From Rhodoferax sp. (GTDB lineage Bacteria; Pseudomonadota; Gammaproteobacteria; Burkholderiales; Burkholderiaceae_C), in contig NZ_JACUUE010000006.1 of assembly GCF_014859475.1 (NCBI RefSeq), forward strand, positions 1 to 37,514: a stretch of 37,514 bases of DNA. The letters are read 5' to 3'. The notes beneath the pieces are model-generated. The model did no database searches and was not told the origin of the DNA. It saw nothing but the letters and a program-made list of their open reading frames with translations. The position numbers were made by a program, and so were the translations under genes. The first letter of the stretch is position 1; every line of letters starts with the position of its first letter. Below, one piece after another: positions 29,487 through 36,947 of the stretch.

Positions 29487-29636
29487 TCACAGGCCCGCTT
29501 GTTTGAGGATGCTGCGCGCCGTGGGCAGCGACATGCCTTTCTCTGGGGGTGGCACCGTCAGATGCGCCAAAAACCAGCCATCGGCCTTGATCTTTTTGAC
29601 GATGTCAGCGCTTTTTATGCGTGTAAGTTTACACAT
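29487..29636 (-). pseudogene. hicA-type toxin remnant with internal deletion
   Basis: The frame encodes 49 residues: MCKLTRIKSADIVKKIKADG, then WFLAHLTVPPPEKGMSLPTA, then RSILKQAGL. From memory of the family, HicA mRNA-interferase toxins read K-S-x-D-I-x-K-x-I-x-x-x-G-W near the start and TVPxPxKx...(R)xILKQAGL at the end. Between them comes a G-S-H-H-x-x-x-H-P segment containing the catalytic histidine. That middle segment (some 15-20 residues) is missing here. The usual start (Met before K-S-A-D) is ATA. No hicB antitoxin follows. It is very probably a dead toxin gene; a functional mini-protein is unlikely. Confidence 0.7.
29622..29635. promoter_or_regulatory. Palindrome GTGTAA-GT-TTACAC, possible operator of the lost hicAB locus
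   Basis: A perfect 6+6 inverted repeat with a two-base spacer lies immediately before the K-S-A-D coding sequence of the hicA remnant. HicB antitoxins often bind palindromes at their own promoter, so this could be the former operator; that is inference. Confidence 0.35.
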
Positions 29637-29640
29637 CAAT

Positions 29641-30100
29641 ACAGTAGTGTCCCAACGTTCTTCAAAGGAGAGCGAGCTGATTTGGCTCGAAATCTGGGTC
29701 TGAATTTATTTTGGGTGGCGTAAGTAGTTGATTTATTGGGATAGTTTCAAACATGGACAAGCTCAGGATTTGTAGGATTTGATACAGGCTGTGATGATCA
29801 AGATGCAGACGTTTCTTTGCGATGGCAATCAGCAAGTAGGTCGATATGGCAATCCATATCTGCGTCTTGACGGCGTTCTCGCTGGTGCCAAAAAACACCT
29901 TGATGCGCAAATGCTGCTTGATCCATTTGAAGAACAACGCCACCTGCCAGCGTTGCCGGTACAGGTCGGCGACCAGTTCCGGCTTCAAAGCAAAGTTGTT
30001 GGTCAGAAACACCAGGCGCTTGCCGGCATCGTCCTTGACCACCACGCGACGCAAGGTCGTGGGGTAGTCCTTGCTCGAAAGATAAGTCGTCAGAATACCG
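29641..30100 (-). mobile_element. 3' fragment of an IS4-family insertion sequence
   Basis: It contains the C-terminal third of an IS4-family transposase and about 20 bases of flank ending near ACAGTAGTGTCCCAACG (29641-29657), which is probably the outer inverted repeat. The transposase 5' part and the other end are missing: at about 30097-30100 the sequence switches abruptly into umuC. It is therefore a deletion remnant between the hicA remnant and umuC. Confidence 0.75.
29662..30097 (-). pseudogene. IS4-family transposase, C-terminal fragment
   Basis: The open frame runs RRVVVKDDAGKRLVFLTNNF, then LYRQRWQVALFFKWIKQHLR, then FFGTSENAVKTQIWIA, a clear match to the end of IS4-family DDE transposases. 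The family's Y-x2-R-x3-E-x6-K signature is present except that the catalytic Glu is Ala (codon GCG). The frame remains open upstream to about 30097, where it meets umuC. With the first two catalytic Asp missing and the Glu replaced, it cannot be active. Confidence 0.85.
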
Positions 30101-30614
30101 CCAGGTTGCAGACTTGCGCCAGGTGCTCAGGATAGCTGCCGGGTTTACGTTCGGCCGTCTTGGCGATGTGATTGGCCAGCTTGGCCAGGGTCTTGGTGGC
30201 GCCGATACCGATACCGCACGGGATGCCGACCCATTGCAGGATGCGAGAGCGAATCTTGTGACTGCGCTCCACCAAGTCACCCCGCACGCCGGTCAGGTCG
30301 ATAAAGGACTCGTCGATGGAGTAAATCTCCTGCCTTGGGCCAAGACCCGCTGCCAAGCTCATCATGCGGTCACTCAGATCGCCGTACAAGGCAAAGTTGG
30401 CTGACAAGGCTACCAGGCCCTCGGATTCAGCCAGATGCTTGATCTGGAGCCAGGGCGCACCCATCTTGATGCCCAGTGCCTTGGCTTCGTTACTGCGGGC
30501 TATCGCGCAGCCATCGTTGTTACTGGGCACGACCACTGGACAAGCGTTGAGGCTGGGCCGGAAGACCCGCTCGCAGCTCACATAGAAGTTGTTCCCGTCA
30601 ACTAATGCGTACAC
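30090..30614 (-). pseudogene. umuC: Truncated umuC (DNA polymerase V catalytic subunit)
   Basis: A Y-family translesion polymerase fragment. The first ~170 residues are well conserved: [19 protein letters not shown] with Asp6, and [12 protein letters not shown] with Asp101 and Glu102, the same numbering as E. coli UmuC. Then comes [20 protein letters not shown]. It stops at 174 residues (full length about 420) because the IS4 fragment joins after CNLA, removing thumb and little-finger domains. The start is GTG 30614. It lies nine bases after the frame of the umuD remnant, on the same strand, as in umuDC operons. Not functional as a polymerase. Confidence 0.9.
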
Positions 30615-30623
30615 GCCAGCACC

Positions 30624-31064
30624 TCAAACGGGAAACTGCTTGATGCTGCTGGTCACAACGCCCCAGATTTCAATGGTCTAGCCGTCTGTGGGGACAATGT
30701 CGGGGAAAGTCGGATTGGCCGCCTTGAGCTTGATGCGGCCCTGGCGCTGATAGAGTTGCTTCACTGTGAAGTCGCCATCGACCACGGCGACGACGATGTG
30801 GTTATTGCGCGGCTTGATGGCCCGGTCCACCACCAGGATCTCATTGTCAAAGATGCCCGCTTCGACCATGGAATGCCCGCTGGCGCGCAGGAAGTAAGTG
30901 GCTTGTGGATGGGTGATCTACACCTGCGTCAGGTCGATGCGCTTGGCACCGAGGTCTTCAGCCGGGGATGGGAAGCCAGCACACACGCGGTTTCGGATGA
31001 GCAAGGCCAGCAATGGTGCTTCCGAAACGGAGACGGGTTGACTGGCTGAAACAATACTGTTCAT
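30624..31064 (-). pseudogene. umuD: umuD with two in-frame amber codons
   Basis: Reading from ATG 31064 gives a full-length UmuD (146 codons) with TAG at codon 49 (30918-30920) and TAG at codon 129 (30678-30680). Otherwise it is well conserved: cleavage site Ala29-Gly30 in CAGFPSPAEDLGAKRIDL, nucleophile Ser65 in RASGHSMVEAG, Lys102 in DGDFTVKQL (the 37-residue Ser-Lys spacing equals E. coli Ser60-Lys97). After the second stop, TIEIWGVVT follows in frame. UmuD is the SOS-regulated, self-cleaving Pol V subunit. Two nonsense changes plus truncated umuC indicate a decayed operon. Confidence 0.88.
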
Positions 31065-31074
31065 TTGACCAGTA
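31055..31074 (-). promoter_or_regulatory. LexA (SOS) box over the umuD start
   Basis: TACTG-N10-CAGTA gives the exact CTG-N10-CAG spacing of proteobacterial LexA sites with symmetrical TA flanks. It covers the umuD ATG (31064-31062). On the minus strand TATACT, a good -10, begins the site and lies six bases before that ATG, so the transcript would start at or next to the initiation codon. Confidence 0.75.
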
Positions 31075-31098
31075 TATTGCAGGATGCCAAAATCCGGG

Positions 31099-31318
31099 CA
31101 TGAGCACGCCCCGACCCTACCTTAGCGAAACAAAAGCCCCGGCCCGTGCCGAGGTCGATGCCCTTGTGGGCCTGACCTTGCTCGAATTCGGCACAATTGG
31201 CATCGAGTTGGGAATTCCTTTTGAAGTGACCGGCAATTACAATGAATTAGCCGTAGTAGCAAAAAAAACCAGCTGGCCTTCTTGGGCGGCATGTGCTCTT
31301 CAAAAAATCATTTTGTGA
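31099..31318 (+). pseudogene. 5' fragment of a thioredoxin-like gene
   Basis: ATG 31099 opens a frame beginning MSTPRPYLSETKAPARAEVD then ALVGLTLLEFGT. I recognise this as the N-terminus of a thioredoxin-family protein in which LEFGT is normally followed by xWCGxC. Here the frame continues IGIELGIPFEV... with no CxxC, so the gene is cut at about 31194 and the remaining ~40 codons are unrelated. It diverges from umuD. Recognition rests on about 32 residues. Confidence 0.6.
31238..31243 (+). promoter_or_regulatory. Possible -10 element for the hybrid kinase
   Basis: TACAAT lies 47 bases before the likely kinase start. The hexamer 17 bases upstream (TTCCTT) is a poor -35. Tentative. Confidence 0.3.
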
Positions 31319-33879
31319 ATCCCCAACCCTCCCCGACAGATCAGGTTTTGCGTCCAAAGGTAATCGGTCCACATGCACTGGCCCAATACTACCGCCGGGC
31401 CATCATACTTTGGTCGGTGATTTTTTTCATGCTTGTTGGAGGCATTTTCTGGAGTGGTTGGCAGCGTCAGTTCGCCATTGAGGTGAACCTGATCAAACAG
31501 CGGGTGCAGGAAAGCGCAGTAAACCTCAAGACCATCATCAAGGCTGCCTCGGATGAAATAACGCAACTTAGCAGTTGGGCCAACAATTTCCCCAAGAATG
31601 AGCCCGGATCAAGCGCCAATCTGGTTCAAAAGTCACTTGGCAGTGGCCAGCTCGCAGCCGTCGCGGGTGAGTTCAGCCTTGAAGAGCGGGCCGCGTGGCC
31701 GCCGGCGCAGCGCGTGGGGCAGATGTTGGCCCTTAGTGGGGCGAAACAGCCACGCGCGGGTGGCGCACCTTCCAATCATGATTTAGGTGTTGCCATATTG
31801 GATCGCTTGGGAGATGGCTTGCGAACATCAGATTTTCTGCGCTGGACCTATTTCAATGCGGCCTCCAAAGATTTGCTGGTGGTCGCGCCCTGGGCTCCCA
31901 AGAAGGATTTTTTGGCAGACGAACACTCCATTGCAAGCTTTCTGGCACATGCCTGGACATATGAAGTGGCCACAGCCGGTTCACCAGAGAACAATCCAGG
32001 GCGGCAACCTTATTGGACCAAGGCCTACCTGGATCAGGTTGGGGCTGGTCTGATGGTGTCGCACGGCGCACCCGTGTATTGGGGCGACGAATTCGTGGGC
32101 GTGGTGGCCACTGATCTGCAGCTTGATTTTCTGAACGCGTTTTTACGTCACTTTCCTGACCCTGATGGCATGTTGGTCATTGCCAATGCGCAAGGCCAAA
32201 TCCTGGGTGACCGTTCCGAAAAAACAGCAGTCGGCCCTGACGGAATCAAGCGCATAGACAGCGTGCTGTCGCCGGACTGGCATGGCGCGGTTGGGAAGTC
32301 CCAATTGCAAGGCGTGCGCAAGGGTGATGACCTGTTGTTTACTTCCAGCCTTGGTGCCCCTGGCTGGACGCTTGTGTTCAAACTGCCGCAAGCCACCGTG
32401 AACGCACGTGTTGCCAAAGCTTATACAAACAAGTTTTACCTTCTGCTGGTGCTAGTGCTCAGCGCCTTTGTGATCCAGTATGTACTGTGGCGCATGTATG
32501 TGTCGCCCGCTTTGTTGATCGCTGATTTTGTGACACGCGGGGCCACCGACACTGAGCAGCCAGTCATGCCCGACATTCCCGGCATTTGGCGACCCTGGTT
32601 TGCCGCCATCTCACGTACCTTTGGAGAACGACAGCATTATCTGACCCAACTGCAGTCAAGTCATGAGCTACTTGAACAGCGCGTGCAAGAGCGAACCCAA
32701 GAGTTGTTACAGGCAAACCAAGAGCTGCGCGATAAACGCGCCGAGGCAGAACAAGCCAATCTGGACAAGTCCCGATTTTTGGCTGCGGCCAGCCACGACC
32801 TGCGCCAACCGGCCCACGCCTTGGGTATGTTCATTGATCGACTCGATCTGTTTTCAAGCGACCCGCAATCTAAAGGACTGGTGGTCAGTGCGAAAGCTGC
32901 AGTGCGCGAAATGCAGGACATGCTGGATGACATGTTCGACCTTTCCCGCCTTGATGTCGAATCAACCCAAATCCAAATCCAGTCCTTTCCCATCAGCACC
33001 CTGTTTGATGCCTTGCAACACGGTCTTGCGAACGAGGCGAATGCGAAAGGCTTGCGTTTGCGTGTTCGACCCTCTGCAGTCTGGCTAAAGACGGACCCCA
33101 CTCTGCTGCGTCGGATCCTGCTTAATCTCGTCAACAATTCAATCCGGTATACCCGTGCCGGAAGCATCCTGGTGGCTTGTCGACCAACCCTTTCTGGCAC
33201 CCACGCGCGCATCGAGGTGTGGGACAGTGGTATTGGCATCGCGCCCGAAGATCAGCAGAAGGTGTTTCAGGAGTTCTATCAAGTCGCCAATCCGCAACGT
33301 GATCGTCGATTGGGTTTGGGCGTTGGCTTGAGCATCGTGGAACGCTGCTGTCGGCTTCTGGGCCTTCCCATTTCGCTTCGCTCCGCATTGGGTGCGGGGA
33401 CGCGCGTGACCATCACGGTGCCACTTAGCAAGTCCAATCTTGAGATGCGCGACGAAAACGACCTGCTGTCGTCCGTCCCCAATGAAACAACAGGTCGCCA
33501 TGTGCTGCTGATTGAGGATGATGCGATGGGACGAGAGGCTTTGGCAGGCATGCTGACCGCATGGGGATATTCTGTCATCGCAGCCGAAGGCGCCAAAATG
33601 GCTGCGGATGGCTTGCAGAAGGACCAACCTCCCGACATCATCATCAGTGACTTACGCTTGGGCGATGGCGTCAACGGCATCGAAGCTGTGCGCAGGCTGC
33701 AAATTCTGGCGGGCCAGAAAATCCCGGCTTGCGTAATCAGCGGGGACACTGATGCTCGGGCCAGGCAGGAGGTCGAAGCGGCTGGTTTGATACTGTTGAG
33801 CAAGCCGGTACGGCCTGCCAAACTTCGGTCCGTCTTGAGACACATGACTGATCTTGCCCCCGAAAAACGGACTCCATAG
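31291..33879 (+). CDS. Membrane-bound hybrid sensor histidine kinase with C-terminal receiver
   Basis: An 862-residue signalling protein. Helix 1 at about 38-56 and helix 2 at about 381-401 enclose a ~325-residue periplasmic domain, probably Cache-like by size and placement. A coiled coil (about 445-490) leads to HisKA with phospho-acceptor His502 in [12 protein letters not shown]. The ATPase has an N-box [12 protein letters not shown] near 611, [10 protein letters not shown] near 645 and [13 protein letters not shown]. The receiver (about 725-850) has acidic pair EDD, Asp787 in ISDLRLGDG and Lys in LSKPVRP. All catalytic residues are intact. ATG 31291 is chosen over TTG 31282; neither has a clear Shine-Dalgarno. 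No partner regulator is adjacent; the signal is unknown. Confidence 0.88.
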   Translation: MCSSKNHFVNPQPSPTDQVLRPKVIGPHALAQYYRRAIILWSVIFFMLVGGIFWSGWQRQFAIEVNLIKQRVQESAVNLKTIIKAASDEITQLSSWANNFPKNEPGSSANLVQKSLGSGQLAAVAGEFSLEERAAWPPAQRVGQMLALSGAKQPRAGGAPSNHDLGVAILDRLGDGLRTSDFLRWTYFNAASKDLLVVAPWAPKKDFLADEHSIASFLAHAWTYEVATAGSPENNPGRQPYWTKAYLDQVGAGLMVSHGAPVYWGDEFVGVVATDLQLDFLNAFLRHFPDPDGMLVIANAQGQILGDRSEKTAVGPDGIKRIDSVLSPDWHGAVGKSQLQGVRKGDDLLFTSSLGAPGWTLVFKLPQATVNARVAKAYTNKFYLLLVLVLSAFVIQYVLWRMYVSPALLIADFVTRGATDTEQPVMPDIPGIWRPWFAAISRTFGERQHYLTQLQSSHELLEQRVQERTQELLQANQELRDKRAEAEQANLDKSRFLAAASHDLRQPAHALGMFIDRLDLFSSDPQSKGLVVSAKAAVREMQDMLDDMFDLSRLDVESTQIQIQSFPISTLFDALQHGLANEANAKGLRLRVRPSAVWLKTDPTLLRRILLNLVNNSIRYTRAGSILVACRPTLSGTHARIEVWDSGIGIAPEDQQKVFQEFYQVANPQRDRRLGLGVGLSIVERCCRLLGLPISLRSALGAGTRVTITVPLSKSNLEMRDENDLLSSVPNETTGRHVLLIEDDAMGREALAGMLTAWGYSVIAAEGAKMAADGLQKDQPPDIIISDLRLGDGVNGIEAVRRLQILAGQKIPACVISGDTDARARQEVEAAGLILLSKPVRPAKLRSVLRHMTDLAPEKRTP

Positions 33880-33957
33880 TTGATGGTTAAATTCAGACAT
33901 TGGAGATTACGAAATGAGCAAAAGGAAAGATGGACAAGCACGTGGGCAATACCGCGG
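33880..33957 (+). other. Orphan gene start cut by the IS21 junction
   Basis: After the kinase stop, GGAG (33902-33905) is ideally spaced before ATG 33914, which opens [15 protein letters not shown] and then runs into inverted IS21 sequence, ending at a stop after 36 codons. MSKRK- is reminiscent of IS3-type OrfA N-termini, but the fragment is too short to name. I read it as the 5' end of a gene destroyed by the IS21 remnant. Confidence 0.35.
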
Positions 33958-34617
33958 GCCGGTGCCACAGGTCGTGGCTCGAAGTGGTAATGCCCCGCGA
34001 GTGCCAGCAAGGCGGGGTTGAAGCGGATGGCCAGCGAGCACAGCGCTCTTCAAGTTATCGTACAAAACGACCCTGCAAGCCGAGCCCCATGACTCAAAGG
34101 CCTGAACATGGCCGCGCAGGAAGTTCTCCATGTGCGCGCCCAGGAAGAAACGCAGGAAGATGCGTCTGGACCAGGACAGAACCATCACAAAGGCCAATGG
34201 CCGTTTAGCTTGACCGATTTGGATATGACCAAAGTGACCCCAGTCGCATTGGCATTGTTCACCGGGCAAGGTGCGCAGGCGCAAGTAGGCCTCGGCTGGC
34301 GGGCACGGGCGGTGCCTGGCGATGATGTGGCGGAAGTGGTCGGGGCGACCGCCATAGCCCCGCTGTGCGACCATGGCGTACAGACGGCTGGCAGTGAGAT
34401 TGGGGAACTGCTTTAAGGTCTGCTCGATAAAGGGCATGTAGGGGGTCACGCCCGAGGCTCGTTGTGCCGGCACGTTTGGGGTTACGCCGGCTTGGGTCAG
34501 CACGCGCATGACGGTCTCGCGGTGTACGCCCAACTGGGACGAGATGGTTCCCACCGGCCAGTGCTCGGCGTGGTGGTAGCGCAGGATTTGCGCTGTGAGT
34601 TCAGGGGTAATGCTCAT
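33958..34617 (-). pseudogene. IS21-family transposase istA, truncated and frameshifted
   Basis: The frame from ATG 34617 carries an N-terminal helix-turn-helix ([21 protein letters not shown], about 20-40). It then carries the first two DDE-fold acids in [13 protein letters not shown] and [12 protein letters not shown]. About 14 bases appear deleted after SAVL: the expected [25 protein letters not shown] continues in another frame (visible as [19 protein letters not shown]) up to about 33958, where element sequence ends. The family protein is near 500 residues; only about half is left and istB is absent. Confidence 0.85.
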
Positions 34618-35044
34618 GTGAATCGGTACGCCATGCTGGTTGGCTCAAGGGGTGACGAAAACGACAGCGCAGGAAGTCCTGACGTACAAAAACGGATACC
34701 GCACGGCCACAAAAGTGGCACTTGCAGTTCTGATTTACGCCGACTTGCGAGGCTGTTGCTTGGTCGGTTGGGAGTACATCAAAAATGGGCGGTGGTGGGC
34801 TACCCTGATGCGTCACTATTTGTTGACGCGAGCGCCATTGCCTCTGGCGGTTGGCGTGCGCGTGACGGCCCTTGCGGCTGTCCTGATAGCGCTTGGCGGC
34901 TGCGCGCTGGGCGCACCTTCGGGCTTGGTGCGAACAAGCGGCGCTGCAATAGCGTTGACCACGGTCACAGTGGCTGCAAATGATGACGGCGCTGCGGCAG
35001 CGAGCGCAAAGAAAGAGTCTCGGCGGTGGTTGATCGGTTTGCAT
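34601..35044 (-). CDS. Cys-rich zinc-finger-like protein upstream of istA
   Basis: A 147-residue protein with an N-terminal Cys array: C13-x2-C16-x6-C23-x2-C26-x6-C33-x3-C37-x6-C44, including [13 protein letters not shown]. The pattern resembles MYND/HIT-type zinc fingers. A basic Arg/Gln/His-rich middle ([20 protein letters not shown]) and a C-terminal CKCHFCGR pair follow. It overlaps the istA start by 17 bases, so it is translationally coupled to the transposase. I recall similar unnamed ORFs beside IS21 elements in Burkholderiales. The function is unknown; DNA binding for transposition or target choice is a guess. The frame is intact although the element is dead. Confidence 0.6.
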   Translation of the reverse strand: MQTDQPPPRLFLCARCRSAVIICSHCDRGQRYCSAACSHQARRCAQRAAAKRYQDSRKGRHAHANRQRQWRSRQQIVTHQGSPPPPIFDVLPTDQATASQVGVNQNCKCHFCGRAVSVFVRQDFLRCRFRHPLSQPAWRTDSHEHYP

Positions 35045-35103
35045 GGGCAGTCCAGCCCATGCGTGAAATCAGTGTCTGGACAGCCACCCACGCTTCGTGA
35101 AAT
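35045..35103. repeat. Direct repeats and palindrome at the presumed IS21 end
   Basis: CGTGAAAT occurs at 35062-35069 and 35096-35103, each preceded on the left by related CCA/TGG-rich sequence, forming two ~28-base imperfect direct repeats. CATGGGC (35042-35048) and GCCCATG (35055-35061) form an inverted repeat that includes the ORF start codon. IS21 elements typically carry multiple terminal repeats. Confidence 0.4.
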
Positions 35104-35422
35104 ACTACGCACGCAACGTTGCTCTCCAGTAGGGCCTCGGGGCGCGGCAGTGTGTGGACCTGCAAGTTACTGGCACTGTCGCGCCTGCTTCTGACACAGG
35201 CAAAGCGATTTGTAACGCAAAAGACCGGCGCCGCGCCATGCCACAGCCTTGGCTCACTGCCGCTATCCCAATCCAAAGCAGCTTCGAAAAGGACACCTCC
35301 GTGACCAACGCAGCGGGCCCCTCAATTCAATTCAAAGGAAGTTCAAAGAAGCCGGCGAACTCAGCGGGTGAGCACGACCGGAAGGTTCTCGACACCAGAT
35401 TTACGCGGAAACCGACAGCCGT
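35104..35422. other. Stretch with no supportable gene between IS21 end and helicase remnant
   Basis: Short frames cross this segment, the longest being plus-strand 35154-35468, but none has a convincing ribosome site, family match or coding pattern. It probably contains the outer IS21 end and scrambled flanking DNA. The outer limit of the element cannot be fixed without its other copy. Confidence 0.4.
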
Positions 35423-36355
35423 TCACACCTTTTCGAGCAAAACGGTGGTCTGCTCAAAAAAAGTCTGACACCGGTACTGAAGGTTCAGTAGTTCGGCGGC
35501 CAGGTCTTCCATGCCGATTTCGGCCACCTGCTCTTCACCCAGTTCGGGCAGCACGTTGCCGATGTAGTCGGAAAACACGCGGTTGGGTGAAATGATGAAA
35601 ATGTCGTCCGAGCTCAAGCTGTCTTTGAAACGGTACAGCAGGTAGGCAATGCGGTGCAGCGCGATCGAGGTTTTGCCCGAGCCGGCCACGCCCTGGATGA
35701 TGAGCGCGTGCGCGTCGTCGTTGCGGATGATGGCATTTTGGTCACGCTGAATGGTGGCCACGATGTTTTTCATGCTCTCGTCGTTACTGGCGCGGCTGAG
35801 TTCATCTTGCAGCACGTCATCGACGATGTTGACACCGGTCTCGAGCACAAACTCCAGCGCGCCATCGCGAACCCGCATCTGGCGCTTGCGCGAGAGCTGC
35901 CCGGCGATTTCGTCCACCGGAGCCAGGTAATTTGCCGGGCCGGGTTCAAAGTCGTAAAACATCGACGAAATGGGTGCGCGTCAGTCGTAAATCAGCGTCT
36001 CGTGCGCCGCATCGTCGCGAAAGTGATGCACCCCGACGTAAACGGGCAGGGCTTGCGGATCGCCCAACCGATGGAAGTCAAAGCGGCCAAAGTAGGGCGA
36101 GCGCATCAGTTTGGCCAGTTTTTGCTGCTGTGTCTTGAGCGCCTCGGCGCAATCCATGTCTTGCTCGATGGTCTGGCACACCGCAATTTTTTCGATGTGA
36201 TCCATGTCGCGTCGCGCGTCCCACATGTAGGCTTTGCGCGTCTGGATTTCTCTGGCGTATTCGTCCACCCGCGCGTCAATCAAGGTCATGGCAGCACGGA
36301 TGCTGGCCTGGCAACTTTGCAGGCCGGCGGTTTCTTCAAGTTCGGCTGGAGTCAT
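35423..36355 (-). pseudogene. HelD-type superfamily I helicase, interrupted and truncated
   Basis: From ATG 36355 the frame reads MTPAELEETAGLQ, then PYFGRFDFHRLG, then VYVGVHHFRDDAAHETLIYD. It meets TGA at codon 125 (35981-35983) and continues in the same frame with RAPISSMFYDFEPG. The HelD family has IYDWRAPISSMFYDF here, so TGG (Trp) has become TGA. Walker A GVAGSGKTSIALHRIAYLLYR follows at about 222-242. The frame ends at about codon 310 of a protein usually near 700 residues; Walker B and later helicase motifs are gone. HelD proteins release stalled RNA polymerase. It starts 30 bases after dciA on the same strand. Confidence 0.88.
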
Positions 36356-36385
36356 GTTTGATTTTATGTGTCGGGAGAGCCGCAA

Positions 36386-36703
36386 CTATCTGCCCGGACG
36401 GCTGGAACCGCTGATTTTGAGCCGGATGCTTTTTACGTCGAGCCCTTTGACGCGCAACTGCGCCTCGAAAGCCGGCACCAGCTGGCGCAGTTTGGCGGCC
36501 GTGGTGGTGTTGCTCAAGAGCAGGCACCAGACTCCCTCGGTGAGCGGGCCGGCAATTACATTGGCCCGCAGTGTGTCAGGGATGAGTGGGGCAATGGCGT
36601 CCAGGCGCGCCTTCGATTCTTGATTCAGCGCCATCAGCTTGGCCAGGCTGGCGTTGTTCTGGCTGGCTTGCAGCAAGGTCATGGCGGGCTGGTGGCGGTT
36701 CAT
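36386..36703 (-). CDS. dciA: DUF721-family protein, DciA-like replicative helicase loader
   Basis: A 105-residue product with the DUF721 pattern: an N-terminal helix, PLIPDTLRANVIAGPLTEGVWCLLLSNTTTAAKLRQLVPAFEAQL near 39-83, and a short C-terminal strand (VKSIRLKIS). DciA recruits the DnaB helicase to DNA in bacteria lacking DnaC/DnaI. Its position divergent from secA agrees with the frequent proximity of these genes in proteobacteria. GATAAT at 36736-36731 (minus) could be its -10. No clear Shine-Dalgarno is visible before ATG 36703. The helicase remnant follows after 30 bases. Confidence 0.75.
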   Translation of the reverse strand: MNRHQPAMTLLQASQNNASLAKLMALNQESKARLDAIAPLIPDTLRANVIAGPLTEGVWCLLLSNTTTAAKLRQLVPAFEAQLRVKGLDVKSIRLKISGSSRPGR

Positions 36704-36790
36704 TTTTTGAGCTGATCAGGGTGGCAGAGGATTATCACGGATGCCCGGTCACCCTCACAGGCGGTGTTTGTCCGGGCAGCTGGCGCGGGC

Positions 36791-36821
36791 TTGGCGGTGC
36801 GGCCCGGCGCGCAGGTAAAAT
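36791..36821 (+). promoter_or_regulatory. Possible secA promoter
   Basis: TTGGCG (36791-36796) and TAAAAT (36816-36821) are separated by 19 bases, slightly long. This would give secA a leader of about 120 bases. A second possible -35 (TTGACG, 36840-36845) lacks a good -10. The 244-base dciA-secA spacer shows no other feature. Confidence 0.4.
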
Positions 36822-36947
36822 TGGTGCAGTTTGTAGCGTTTGACGGCGATCGACGGTTGTTGCGCTATTCCCATTTCAGTCTGTTCGTAAAAAAGGATGG
36901 CGTCGCAGGGCTAACCCCACTGGGTCAGCGCTGCACGCCCCGTATTC

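Larger units (their letters stand above)
33940..35105 (-). mobile_element. Truncated IS21-family insertion sequence
   Basis: It contains the 5' half of istA (minus strand), an upstream Cys-rich ORF that overlaps it, and repeat-rich DNA beyond at 35045-35103 consistent with one IS21 end. The istA 3' half, istB and the opposite end are missing. Limits are approximate. Confidence 0.75.

Noticed and set aside
33888-33898. 11-base inverted match between TAAATTCAGAC here and GTCTGAATTTA inside the IS4 fragment
   Set aside because: Matches of this length are expected by chance in a window of this size, and one copy is within transposase coding sequence.
34640-35194. 184-codon plus-strand frame over the Cys-rich ORF
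   Set aside because: The minus-strand frame has a structured Cys pattern and couples to istA; the plus frame has no motif.
35154-35468. 104-codon plus-strand frame between IS21 end and helicase remnant
   Set aside because: No ribosome site, no recognisable domain, and it overlaps the conserved helicase codons on the other strand.
30624-36355. Reading the umuD TAGs and helicase TGA as genetic-code recoding
   Set aside because: The same window uses TAG and TGA as ordinary stops in intact genes (the kinase ends in TAG, tpiA in TGA), and these remnants also carry truncations, so decay is the simpler explanation.
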